From contig CANQSI010000036.1 in assembly GCA_947626465.1 (NCBI GenBank), forward strand, positions 1-8,478: a stretch of DNA of 8,478 bases. Direction: 5' to 3'. The position numbers and the translations under genes were made by a program. The notes beneath the pieces are model-generated. The model saw nothing but the letters and a program-made list of their open reading frames with translations. It did not search any database and was not told the DNA's origin. Below are positions 1 through 6,786 of the stretch, piece by piece; position 1 is the stretch's first letter, and each line of letters begins with the position of its first letter. The DNA comes from an uncultured Atopobiaceae bacterium (GTDB lineage Bacteria; Actinomycetota; Coriobacteriia; Coriobacteriales; Atopobiaceae).

Positions 1-239
1 GGATCCACGACCATCAGGTGGCAGTCCACCGGGAGCTCGCTCGCGCGCCGCGAAGCCGCCACCATGTCGGGCCCGAAGGTGAGGTGGGGCACCCACACCC
101 CATCCATCACGTCGACGTGGATGAGGTCGGCGGTGGCGATGCTCTCGAGCTCCTGCCCGAGGCGAAGGAGATCCGCGCTGAGGATCGAGGGAGCGATGAG
201 CGTGCGGAGGTGCTGCGTGGCGTCAAAGGTGGCGGACAT
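1..239 (-). CDS. rpe: Ribulose-phosphate 3-epimerase, N-terminal part (truncated by window edge)
   Basis: Rpe interconverts D-ribulose 5-phosphate and D-xylulose 5-phosphate in the non-oxidative pentose phosphate pathway (cytosolic TIM barrel). Reading leftwards from an ATG at 239, 79 full codons are present before the edge. They carry the family's first strand IAPSILSAD (residues 15-23), the HVDVMDG motif (41-47) and the following HLTFGP and CHLM segments. By family knowledge H41, D43 and H74 are metal ligands, and D43 is also a catalytic acid/base. The remaining roughly 140 residues, including the second catalytic Asp, lie outside the window. An AAGGAG Shine-Dalgarno (244-249) sits 4 bases before the ATG and overlaps the gpsA stop codon, so the gene is probably translated from the same mRNA as gpsA. 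The N-terminus is a few residues longer than usual before IAPSIL. No frameshift is seen in the visible part. Confidence 0.93.
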   Translation of the reverse strand, partial: MSATFDATQHLRTLIAPSILSADLLRLGQELESIATADLIHVDVMDGVWVPHLTFGPDMVAASRRASELPVDCHLMVVD

Positions 240-247
240 GGCGCTCC

Positions 248-1291
248 TTAGCCTTCCGTCTCACGACGAGCGTCGTCGTCAATGCCATAGAACTCGGTGC
301 GGGGTTCTCTTGAGAGGAGGTCTGCGACCTCCTTGTCGAGCGGCGAATCCTCGTAGAGCACACGGTACACGCCATCCACGAGCGGTGCTTCGACGCCAAG
401 GCGGTTCGCGAGGTCGTGCGCGCTCGCGGCGGCGGGATACCCCTCGACCACCATGGACGTGCGCGCTTGGTAGTCGGCGAGCGTCTCGCCCGCCACGAAC
501 GCTTGCCCGAAGGTGCGGTTCCTCGAGTGGGGCGAGTTGCAGGTGGCTACGAGATCGCCCATCCCGGCGAGCCCCATGCAGGTGAGCGGTTCGGCGCCGA
601 GCGCATAGGCGATGCGCGTCATCTCCGCGAGTCCGCGGGTCATGAGTACGGCGATCGTGTTATCGCCAAGCCCCATGCCGCTCGCGATGCCGCAGGCGAT
701 GGCCACGACGTTCTTGAGCGCGCCGCACGCAGCCACCCCGATGCGGTCCCTCGAGCCGTAGATGCGAAACCGCTCCGAGCCGAGGATGGAGCGAAATACT
801 CGCACGAGCTCGTCGCTCGCCGCGCCGCACACGGTGGCCGCCGGAAGCCCGAGCACCACCTCCTCGGAGTGGTTCGGGCCGGAGATGAGCGCCACCCGTT
901 CTTCCCCACCGAGCTCGTCAGCTGCCACTTGGTGCACGAGGAGCCCCGTCTCGCGCTCGATGCCCTTCGCGAGCACGAGCACGGGCACGCACGGGTCGAG
1001 AAACGGCGCGAACCTCGCGCAGGTGGAGCGCAGGTACGTCGAAGGCGTGGCGACGAGCACCGCCTCGGCATCACGCACCGCCTCGGCGAGGTCGCACGTG
1101 GCGTGCACGTTGTCGGGAAGCACGCAACCGGTGGCGTAGGAGGGGTTTTTGTGCTGGAGGTTGACGCCTTCCACGACATCTTCGAGGTAATCCCAGCCGC
1201 AGAGCTCGCCCACGTGCGGCGCCGCAAGGCTCGCGATGGCCGTGCCCCATGAGCCGAGTCCGATCACCGCCACCTTCGAAGGCGGCGCCAT
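248..1291 (-). CDS. gpsA: NAD(P)-dependent glycerol-3-phosphate dehydrogenase
   Basis: GpsA reduces dihydroxyacetone phosphate to sn-glycerol 3-phosphate, the backbone for phospholipids, in the cytosol. The 347-residue product is close to the usual 330-340. The N-terminal Rossmann fold has GLGSWG at residues 11-16. LAKGIE contains conserved K109, SGPNHSEEV is at 138-146, and the C-terminal helical domain has the catalytic lysine K193 in GALKNVVAI and the substrate-binding signature LAGMGDLVATC with SRNR (241-259). The SGPNHSEE stretch differs from the common SGPSFA(K/R)E form. I chose the ATG at 1291 because it puts the Rossmann strand at residue 7, as in the family. A GTG at 1312, directly after the plsY stop, would add seven residues (GAGRGF-like) and cannot be excluded, as neither start has a strong Shine-Dalgarno. 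It follows plsY, which consumes its product, and precedes rpe. Confidence 0.96.
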   Translation of the reverse strand: MAPPSKVAVIGLGSWGTAIASLAAPHVGELCGWDYLEDVVEGVNLQHKNPSYATGCVLPDNVHATCDLAEAVRDAEAVLVATPSTYLRSTCARFAPFLDPCVPVLVLAKGIERETGLLVHQVAADELGGEERVALISGPNHSEEVVLGLPAATVCGAASDELVRVFRSILGSERFRIYGSRDRIGVAACGALKNVVAIACGIASGMGLGDNTIAVLMTRGLAEMTRIAYALGAEPLTCMGLAGMGDLVATCNSPHSRNRTFGQAFVAGETLADYQARTSMVVEGYPAAASAHDLANRLGVEAPLVDGVYRVLYEDSPLDKEVADLLSREPRTEFYGIDDDARRETEG

Positions 1292-1312
1292 GAAGCCGCG
1301 TCCAGCGCCCAC

Positions 1313-2248
1313 CTACTCGTCCTCATCCTCGTCGTCGAGGGCATCGAGCGCCTCCATCGGATCCCGTCCGTCCTCGAGGGCCTTAGAGAATGCGTCCACT
1401 TCCTCGTTCACCACGTCGATGTCGTCCACCGCATCGCCGATCTTCGTCTTGAGCTGCGCCTCGTCTCCGAACGAGAGCCCCACGCCCGCTTTGGGAGGAC
1501 GCGCCGCGTCGGCCTCGGCCGCCTCCATGGTGGCCTCCTCCACTGCGCGCACGGAGTCATCGGAATGGTCCATGGGGTCGTCCTTTCCGTCCTTCACCTT
1601 AAAGGCACGCTCCTCGCCCGAGATGAGCTTCTTGGCATTTTGGCGATGCGCCCACACCGCTGCGGCGGCCGCGAAGATGAGCGGCACCTCGAAGCCCCAG
1701 TTGATGGGCCAGTAGAAGATCGCCGCGAAGATGGGAAGCGAGATCGAGGCGGCGAGGGAGCCCAGCGATACGTAGCGCGTGGGGATCGAGAACACGAGGA
1801 AGACGATGAGGATCGCGATGGCGAGCGGCCAGCAAAGCGCAAGGCATGCGCCAAAGCCGCAGGCAATGCCCTTGCCGCCCTTGAAATGCAGATAGGGCGA
1901 GAAGATGTGGCCGATGACCGCGGCCATGAAGACCATCGCGATGGTCCAGCCGAATTCGCCTGTGGGCTCGAAGGGTGCGAGCTCGCCCCTGGTGAGCGCG
2001 AGGGCAAGCAGGAGCTTTGCGAGGTAGACGCACACGAATCCCTTTGCCGCGTCGAGGAAGAGCGTGAGCGCGCCCGCTTTCAGGCCCACGGTGCGCGCCA
2101 CGTTGGTGGATCCGATGTTTCCCGAGCCCACCTTGGTAACGTCCACGCCAGCTGACTTCTTCGAGACGAGGTAGCCGAAGGGCACGCCGCAGACGGCGTA
2201 GGCGGACGCCATGAGCGCCAAAAGGACGATGACGAGAGTGGTGATCAC
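1313..2248 (-). CDS. plsY: Acyl-phosphate:glycerol-3-phosphate acyltransferase with acidic C-terminal tail
   Basis: PlsY transfers an acyl group from acyl-phosphate (made by PlsX, not in this window) to position 1 of glycerol 3-phosphate, giving lysophosphatidic acid at the cytoplasmic membrane. The membrane domain covers residues 1 to about 212, with hydrophobic segments near 3-25, 58-84, 102-120, 138-154, 158-180 and 186-200. The three family motifs are present: SGNIGSTN (42-49), HFKGGKGIA (121-129, phosphate-binding glycine loop) and HRQNAKKL (201-208). PlsY proteins are usually about 200 residues. This one has 311, the extra ~95 forming a hydrophilic, strongly acidic, probably cytoplasmic tail ending in DDEDEDE. 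The start is GTG, chosen because a perfect AGGAGGT lies just upstream and the first membrane segment begins immediately. The start is one base after the der stop codon. gpsA, the supplier of its substrate, follows directly. Confidence 0.95.
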   Translation of the reverse strand: MITTLVIVLLALMASAYAVCGVPFGYLVSKKSAGVDVTKVGSGNIGSTNVARTVGLKAGALTLFLDAAKGFVCVYLAKLLLALALTRGELAPFEPTGEFGWTIAMVFMAAVIGHIFSPYLHFKGGKGIACGFGACLALCWPLAIAILIVFLVFSIPTRYVSLGSLAASISLPIFAAIFYWPINWGFEVPLIFAAAAAVWAHRQNAKKLISGEERAFKVKDGKDDPMDHSDDSVRAVEEATMEAAEADAARPPKAGVGLSFGDEAQLKTKIGDAVDDIDVVNEEVDAFSKALEDGRDPMEALDALDDEDEDE

Positions 2249-2249
2249 G

Positions 2250-3569
2250 CTACCTCCTCTTGAAGGTGAGCCGAAGCGGAGTCCCCGTGAGGTCCACGGC
2301 CTCGCGGAAACGGCGCTCGAGGTATCGACGGTAATTGTCGGTCACGAGATCCGGATGGTTGCAGAAGAGCATGAGCGCAGGGGGGCAGGTGGCGCTCTGC
2401 GCCCCATAGAAGATGCGAAGGCGCCGCTTCCCCTCGCCCACGCTATGCCCGCTTTCGCGCACCGACGAGAGCACGTCGTTTACGAGCGGGGTGGGGATGC
2501 GCCTGCGATAGTTCTCCAGCGCGAGCTCGGCTGCGCCCCAGAGCTTCTCGATGCCACGTCCCGAGCGCGCGCTCACCGCCACTTGCGGGGCCCATTTGCA
2601 GAACTCGAGGCGTCGCGCGATCGATTGGCGGAGGTCTTCCCGCGCCTCGTCGTCGCGTACGAGATCCCATTTGTTGAGGACGGTGACGAGGGCGCATCCT
2701 CGCTCCAGGGCGAAACCGGCGATCTTCTGGTCTTGCTCGGTGACGCCCGTGGAGCCGTCGATCACGAGGAACGCAAGATCGGCCTCGTCAAGCGCCTGGA
2801 GGCCGCGCAACGTGGAGTAGTACTCGACGTTCTCCGTGACGTTCGCACGCTTGCGAAGCCCGGCGGTATCCACGAGGCGATAGAGCGTGCCGTCGTGCTC
2901 GACGACGATGTCGACGGCATCGCGCGTCGTGCCCGCCACGTCGGAGACGATCGAGCGCTCGCTCCCGGAGATACGATTGACGAGCGACGACTTCCCCACG
3001 TTCGGGCGGCCCACGATCGCCACGTTCACGCAGCCCTCGGGATAGCGATCCTCCTCGGCGGCCGGCTCCTCGGGAAGCGCCTCCACGAGCGCGTCGAGGA
3101 GATCCCCCGTGCCCCTCCCATGCACTGCGGAAACGGGATGGGGTTCGCCCGCGCCTAGGCTCAGGAGCTCCCAGAGGCCCTCCTCCTGGGCGTCTCCATC
3201 GACCTTGTTCGCCACCAAGAGGACGGGCACGTGCGCTCGGCGAAGGCGCCGCGCCACCTCCTCGTCCTCAGCGGTCGCGCCAGACGTGGCATCCACCACG
3301 AAGAGCACCGCGTCCGACTCGGCAAGCGCCTGGAGTGCCTGCTCTCGAATGGCCGCGGAGAAGCGATCGTCGGTATTTTGCGGCTCGATGCCCCCGGTGT
3401 CGACGAGCACGAACTCGCGCCCGTTCCAATCCGCCTCGTGGTAGGAGCGATCGCGCGTGACGCCGCGCTCGGCATCCACGATTGCCGCGCGCTTCTCGGC
3501 GAGGCGATTGACGAGCGTGGACTTCCCCACGTTCGGACGGCCCACGACGCTCACGATGGGCTTTGCCAC
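2250..3569 (-). CDS. der: Ribosome-associated double GTPase Der (EngA)
   Basis: Der is an essential tandem GTPase that binds the 50S ribosomal subunit and is needed for its late assembly. The 439-residue product has the full family layout. GTPase domain 1 has a P-loop GRPNVGKST at 10-18, DTGG at 57-60 and NKVD at 121-124. GTPase domain 2 has GRPNVGKSS at 187-195, DTAG at 234-237 and NKWD at 299-302. A KH-like C-terminal domain starts at about 355 and ends in the basic LTFKRR. I chose the GTG at 3569 because the first strand PIVSVVG begins at residue 4 and an AAGGAGG lies 9 bases upstream. The open frame continues upstream to 3686, but that extension is an arginine-rich translation of the ispH 3' end and is not expected. 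The start lies inside ispH (19-base overlap), so coupling is likely. In Actinobacteria der often follows cmk directly. Here ispH lies between them. Confidence 0.97.
   Translation of the reverse strand: MAKPIVSVVGRPNVGKSTLVNRLAEKRAAIVDAERGVTRDRSYHEADWNGREFVLVDTGGIEPQNTDDRFSAAIREQALQALAESDAVLFVVDATSGATAEDEEVARRLRRAHVPVLLVANKVDGDAQEEGLWELLSLGAGEPHPVSAVHGRGTGDLLDALVEALPEEPAAEEDRYPEGCVNVAIVGRPNVGKSSLVNRISGSERSIVSDVAGTTRDAVDIVVEHDGTLYRLVDTAGLRKRANVTENVEYYSTLRGLQALDEADLAFLVIDGSTGVTEQDQKIAGFALERGCALVTVLNKWDLVRDDEAREDLRQSIARRLEFCKWAPQVAVSARSGRGIEKLWGAAELALENYRRRIPTPLVNDVLSSVRESGHSVGEGKRRLRIFYGAQSATCPPALMLFCNHPDLVTDNYRRYLERRFREAVDLTGTPLRLTFKRR
2252..2258 (-). promoter_or_regulatory. Shine-Dalgarno of plsY
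   Basis: A full AGGAGGT lies 3 bases before the plsY GTG at 2248. It overlaps the first base of the der stop codon. This strong site supports the GTG start over the in-frame ATG 12 codons later and suggests re-initiation or coupling after der. Confidence 0.75.
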
Positions 3570-4417
3570 GGGCCCTCGCCTCCTTCGCCGAGCAGATCGA
3601 GCACGGCGGCGCACACGTCCTCGATCTGCGCCTTCGGGGTCGATGCGCCCGCGCTCACTCCGATGTTCATACCCGCTTTGAACCAACGCGGATCGAGCTC
3701 ATCCGCACCCTCCACGTGATAGGTGGTGCAATGCTCGGCGGAGAGCTCCGCGAGCCGCGAGGTGTTTGCGGAATTGCGACCGCCGATGATGACCATCGCG
3801 TCCACACGCTTGGCGAGATCGACCGCTGCCTCCTGGCGCTGCTTCGTCGCCGCGCAGATGGTGTGCGAAACCACCACCTCGTGACCCTGCGCACGAAGCG
3901 CCTCCGCGATGCGCTCGAGGCGCTCGGGCGTTTGCGTGGTCTGCGCCACGAGGCCCACCGGCACGCCCGGCTCGACCGCGTCGAGATCCCCTGGCTCGAC
4001 AACCGCACGCGCGCCCGGAGCATTCGCGAGGATGCCCTCCACCTCGGGATGTCCCGCCTCCCCCACCACGACGACCTGCCGTCCGGCCAGAAGGTGGTCG
4101 CGCGCAGCCCTCTGCGCTTGCTTCACGTAGGGGCACGTGGCATCCACCACGAGGTTTCCGCGCTCGAGCGCACGATCCAAGACCTCGGGAGCCACGCCAT
4201 GGGAGCGGATGATGAGGGTGGTACCCGGCGCCTCGGGTGGCACATCCACCGCATGCACGCCGCGCTTTGCGAGCCGAGCCACGACCTCGGGATTGTGGAT
4301 GAGCGGCCCGAGCGTCGCCACCGGCCCCGTCGCCGAATCGATCGTGCGCTCCACCATGGCGAGCGCACGCTCCACGCCGAAGCAGGCCCCTGCCTTATCA
4401 GCGACCTCGAGCGACAC
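3551..4417 (-). CDS. ispH: 4-hydroxy-3-methylbut-2-enyl diphosphate reductase
   Basis: IspH (LytB) performs the last step of the methylerythritol phosphate pathway, reducing HMBPP to IPP and DMAPP with a [4Fe-4S] cluster. The 288-residue product is of normal length. Cluster cysteines are C12 (AGACFGV), C95 (DATCPYV) and C188 (HTICAAT). Substrate-binding residues seen are H41 (LIHNPEV), H73 (RSHGV), H123 and E125 (GHPEVEG), the QTTQ threonines around 160, S216 and N218 (GRNSANTSRL) and S259 (SAGAST). The start is GTG at 4417, whose first base is the last base of the cmk-plsC stop (TAGTG), with TGAGG four bases upstream. The 3' end overlaps der. Both overlaps indicate translational coupling. 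The last ~12 residues (GEGGEGPWQSPS) are a non-conserved tail whose DNA also carries the der ribosome binding site. Presence of ispH implies the organism uses the MEP rather than the mevalonate route. Confidence 0.96.
   Translation of the reverse strand: MSLEVADKAGACFGVERALAMVERTIDSATGPVATLGPLIHNPEVVARLAKRGVHAVDVPPEAPGTTLIIRSHGVAPEVLDRALERGNLVVDATCPYVKQAQRAARDHLLAGRQVVVVGEAGHPEVEGILANAPGARAVVEPGDLDAVEPGVPVGLVAQTTQTPERLERIAEALRAQGHEVVVSHTICAATKQRQEAAVDLAKRVDAMVIIGGRNSANTSRLAELSAEHCTTYHVEGADELDPRWFKAGMNIGVSAGASTPKAQIEDVCAAVLDLLGEGGEGPWQSPS
3579..3585 (-). promoter_or_regulatory. Shine-Dalgarno of der
   Basis: AAGGAGG lies 9 bases upstream of the GTG at 3569, inside the coding region of ispH. 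It is the evidence that fixes the der start and rules out the longer open frame. Confidence 0.7.
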
Positions 4418-5961
4418 TAATCCTCACCCGGATGTTCCCTGCGAAGCGCATCGCGAAGCTCCCACACGCGCTCCATCGCCTTCGCCTCCATGGCCTCGAG
4501 CTGGGCCTTGCGGCCCTTCACGCCGAGCGAGCCGAAGGCGAGCGGCCTTCCGATCCCTATGAAGCTATGGCGCCTCTTCAGCGTGGGGCCGCGATGGTCC
4601 TTCCGCGCTCCCACCACGGCCATGGGCGTGACGCCCGTCTTCGCCATCTGCGCGATGAGCGCGAATCCGCCCATCGTCTCCACCTCGTCGCCCTCGTGCT
4701 TCACGCGGGTGCCCTCAGGGTAGATGAGGATGTTCTCCCCGCGCTCGAGCGCGTGCTGCGCGCGCCTGAGGGCCTTCAGGTCGGACGTGCCGCGCGAGAC
4801 CGGGATGCAGCCGATGCGCGTGAACACCCAGTGCATGAAGGTGAAACGGTTGAACTCCTCCTTGTAGATGGCGCGGAGGCGAAGGCCCTTTCGCCAGAAG
4901 TGCGTGACGGTGACCACGGGCTCGATCATCGACACATGGTTCATGATCACCACGGTGCCCTTGTCCTGGGCCCTCAGCCACTCGAAGTACTCGTCGTCGT
5001 CCTCGAACTTCCACGGCCACACGAGCTTGGTGACGCAGAACACGCCCCAGCCGATGAGGTCGTAGAGAAGGCGCGTGAGCAGCGGGTAATCCGCCATCGC
5101 ATGGTCGTAGTAGTCATCGAAGGTGTTGTGGAAGTGGCGCATCGGCTCGAGCGTCTCGTCGTAGGGCGTCTTGTCGCGAAGCTCCGGCGACAGGGCACGC
5201 GCCACCCTCCCCATCTTCTCCTTCCGTGCTTCCACCTGCTTCTTGTGCTTCTCGAGTTTGGGGTTCTTCGTGAGCACGTTGATGCCCGCGAGCGCGCAGA
5301 TCACCTCCACCGTCTCGTCGAGCGAGAGGTTGGTGGTGTCCACGAGAGTGGCGTCCTCGGCCATCGTGAGCGGCGCCACCTCGCGCGTGCTGTCGCGCTC
5401 GTCGCGATCCTTCAAGGCCGCAAGCGCCTCTGCCTCGTCCTCTTCATCGACTCCCGCGTCGTTTCCCTTCGCCGCGTCTCCCCCAGCGGCTTGCACCGCG
5501 CGCCTGTGGGCACGCACTTCGGGATCGGCATCGAGGTAGACCTTCACGTCGGCATGGGGAAAGACCACCGTGCCCACGTCCCTGCCCTCGGCCACCACAT
5601 CATGGCCGCGCGCAAAGGCGCGCTGCTGTTCCACGAGGATCTCGCGGATCTCGGGGATGGCCGCCACCGTCGACACGGACGCGTCCACCTCGGGGGTGCG
5701 GATCTTGCGCGCGACGTCGCGACCATCGAGCGTGGCGTGGAGCTCGCCGTAGTCGGTGCGCTCGAAGCCCACCCTATGCTTGCGCGCCTCGGCGACGACG
5801 GCCTCGGCGCGATCGACGTCGACGTCATTCTCGAGGCACGCGAGCGTGAGCGTGCGATACATGGCTCCGGTGTCGAGGAATGCGTAGCCCTTGCGCGCCG
5901 CCACAAGCTTGGCAACCGTGGATTTGCCCGATCCGGCGGGCCCGTCTATGGCGACGATCAT
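4417..5961 (-). CDS. cmk: Fusion protein: cytidylate kinase + PlsC-type 1-acylglycerol-3-phosphate acyltransferase
   Basis: This 514-residue polypeptide joins two enzymes. Residues 1 to about 225 are cytidylate kinase, which phosphorylates CMP/dCMP with ATP. It has a P-loop GPAGSGKST (7-15), LDTGAMYR (29-36), EGRDVGT (125-131), KVYLDADPEVRAHRR (140-154) and the lid signature RDERDSTREVAPL (186-198). A lysine/glutamate-rich linker (about 230-265, possibly coiled coil) follows, then a hydrophobic segment near 299-317 that could anchor it to the membrane. Residues about 325-500 are a PlsC-family acyltransferase with NHVSMIEP (341-348), the GCIPVSRG block (384-391) and IYPEGTR (413-419). PlsC normally acylates position 2 of lysophosphatidic acid. 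The catalytic HX4D motif reads H342-X4-E347, glutamate replacing aspartate, so activity or substrate may differ. ATG at 5961 was chosen because MIVAIDGPAG begins at the family start and GGGAGG lies 5 bases upstream. I see no stop or frameshift between the halves, so the fusion looks genuine. Confidence 0.94.
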   Translation of the reverse strand: MIVAIDGPAGSGKSTVAKLVAARKGYAFLDTGAMYRTLTLACLENDVDVDRAEAVVAEARKHRVGFERTDYGELHATLDGRDVARKIRTPEVDASVSTVAAIPEIREILVEQQRAFARGHDVVAEGRDVGTVVFPHADVKVYLDADPEVRAHRRAVQAAGGDAAKGNDAGVDEEDEAEALAALKDRDERDSTREVAPLTMAEDATLVDTTNLSLDETVEVICALAGINVLTKNPKLEKHKKQVEARKEKMGRVARALSPELRDKTPYDETLEPMRHFHNTFDDYYDHAMADYPLLTRLLYDLIGWGVFCVTKLVWPWKFEDDDEYFEWLRAQDKGTVVIMNHVSMIEPVVTVTHFWRKGLRLRAIYKEEFNRFTFMHWVFTRIGCIPVSRGTSDLKALRRAQHALERGENILIYPEGTRVKHEGDEVETMGGFALIAQMAKTGVTPMAVVGARKDHRGPTLKRRHSFIGIGRPLAFGSLGVKGRKAQLEAMEAKAMERVWELRDALRREHPGED

Positions 5962-5966
5962 GCGTT

Positions 5967-5972
5967 CCTCCC
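5967..5972 (-). promoter_or_regulatory. Shine-Dalgarno of cmk-plsC
   Basis: GGGAGG lies 5 bases before the ATG at 5961, in the 39-base gap after the rluB-type gene. It supports this ATG against the GTG at 5991 that would add ten residues. Confidence 0.7.
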
Positions 5973-6000
5973 TCGAGCGTTCGCTTCTCACACGTCCATT

Positions 6001-6786
6001 CTAGAGGGCGCGAAGCGAGGCGACTTCGTCTGGGGTGAGCTCGCGCCACTTCCCCTCAGGGAGGTTGGAGAGTTCGAGCGGTCCGAGAGCCTCGCGATGG
6101 AGCGCGAGCACCTCTCGCCCCACCGCCTTGAACATGCGCTTTACCTGGTGTTTCCTTCCCTCGTGGATCGTGAGCTCCACCGCTTCGGCGCCCTTGGGCG
6201 CTTCATGCACGGCAAAGGGAATCCCACGAGCCTCTGCCGCCCCCAACACTCGCACGCGCGCCGGCGCGGCGGGTCCGTCATCAAGCTCGACGCCCCCTTC
6301 GAGCGCGCGCTTCGCTTGCCTTGAAAGCACGCCGTCGAGAAGCGCGACGTAGCGCTTCTCCTTCTCGTAGGAGGGATGCAACAGGCGTTGGGCCGTGGTG
6401 CCGTCGGTGGTGAAGAGGAGGAGCCCGGTCGTATCCTTGTCGAGGCGCCCCACGCAAAAGAGCCCGGGGTACTCATCGAGCGGCACGAGCTCCGCGACGG
6501 TCCTTCGGCCCCGTGGATCGCGCATCGTGCAGAGATACCCCGCCGGCTTGTGGAGCATGAGGTAGACCGGTTCCTCGCCGAGGGCCACCTCGTGGCCGTC
6601 GACGCTCACGACGTCCACCCGAGGATCCACGCGGCTACCCAACTCGCGAACGACCTCGCCATTCACCCTCACGCGCCCCGCCGTCATGAGGTTCTCCGCG
6701 CCCCTCCGGCTCGCCACGCCGGCTCGTGCGAGGAAGCGCTGAAGACGCATCGGAACCACGCGCTCTTCTGCGTTAGCGGCCTCCAT
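6001..6786 (-). CDS. rluB: 23S rRNA pseudouridine synthase, RluB/RsuA family
   Basis: Members of this family isomerise a uridine in rRNA to pseudouridine (RluB: 23S helix 89 region; RsuA: 16S). The 261-residue product has an N-terminal S4 RNA-binding domain from MRLQRFLARAGVASRR (13-28) to about 72. The catalytic domain follows with MLHKPAGYLCTMRDP (77-91), GRLDKDTTGLLLFTTDG (113-129, catalytic aspartate D116) and EGRKHQVKRMF (209-219). Position between scpB and cmk is the classic place of rluB in Gram-positives, so RluB is preferred to RsuA, although target site cannot be read from sequence. The ATG at 6786 is chosen because GGGGGAG lies 4 bases upstream. It overlaps the end of scpB by 14 bases. 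An ATG at 6750, where the S4 domain begins, is the alternative and would shorten the protein by 12 residues. Confidence 0.92.
   Translation of the reverse strand: MEAANAEERVVPMRLQRFLARAGVASRRGAENLMTAGRVRVNGEVVRELGSRVDPRVDVVSVDGHEVALGEEPVYLMLHKPAGYLCTMRDPRGRRTVAELVPLDEYPGLFCVGRLDKDTTGLLLFTTDGTTAQRLLHPSYEKEKRYVALLDGVLSRQAKRALEGGVELDDGPAAPARVRVLGAAEARGIPFAVHEAPKGAEAVELTIHEGRKHQVKRMFKAVGREVLALHREALGPLELSNLPEGKWRELTPDEVASLRAL

Noticed and set aside
1..6. GGATCC at the very first bases, suggesting a cloning-site junction
   Set aside because: The rpe frame reads smoothly to the edge, and the same hexamer also occurs inside plsY (about 1359), so it is compatible with native sequence.
416..1252. 278-codon open frame on the plus strand opposite gpsA
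   Set aside because: Antisense shadow of gpsA with His/Arg-rich composition and no domain signature.
2211..3158. 315-codon open frame on the plus strand opposite der
   Set aside because: It mirrors the Der coding frame, has no recognisable motif or ribosome binding site, and is explained by codon bias.
3570..3686. N-terminal extension of Der to an upstream start
   Set aside because: The added 39 residues are arginine-rich out-of-frame translation of the ispH 3' end, and a good Shine-Dalgarno serves the GTG at 3569.
4432..6324. 630-codon open frame on the plus strand opposite cmk-plsC and part of rluB
   Set aside because: Long antisense frames are expected opposite GC-rich genes with strong codon bias. 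The translation is rich in His, Arg, Leu and Glu and resembles no family I know, while the minus strand encodes clear conserved enzymes.
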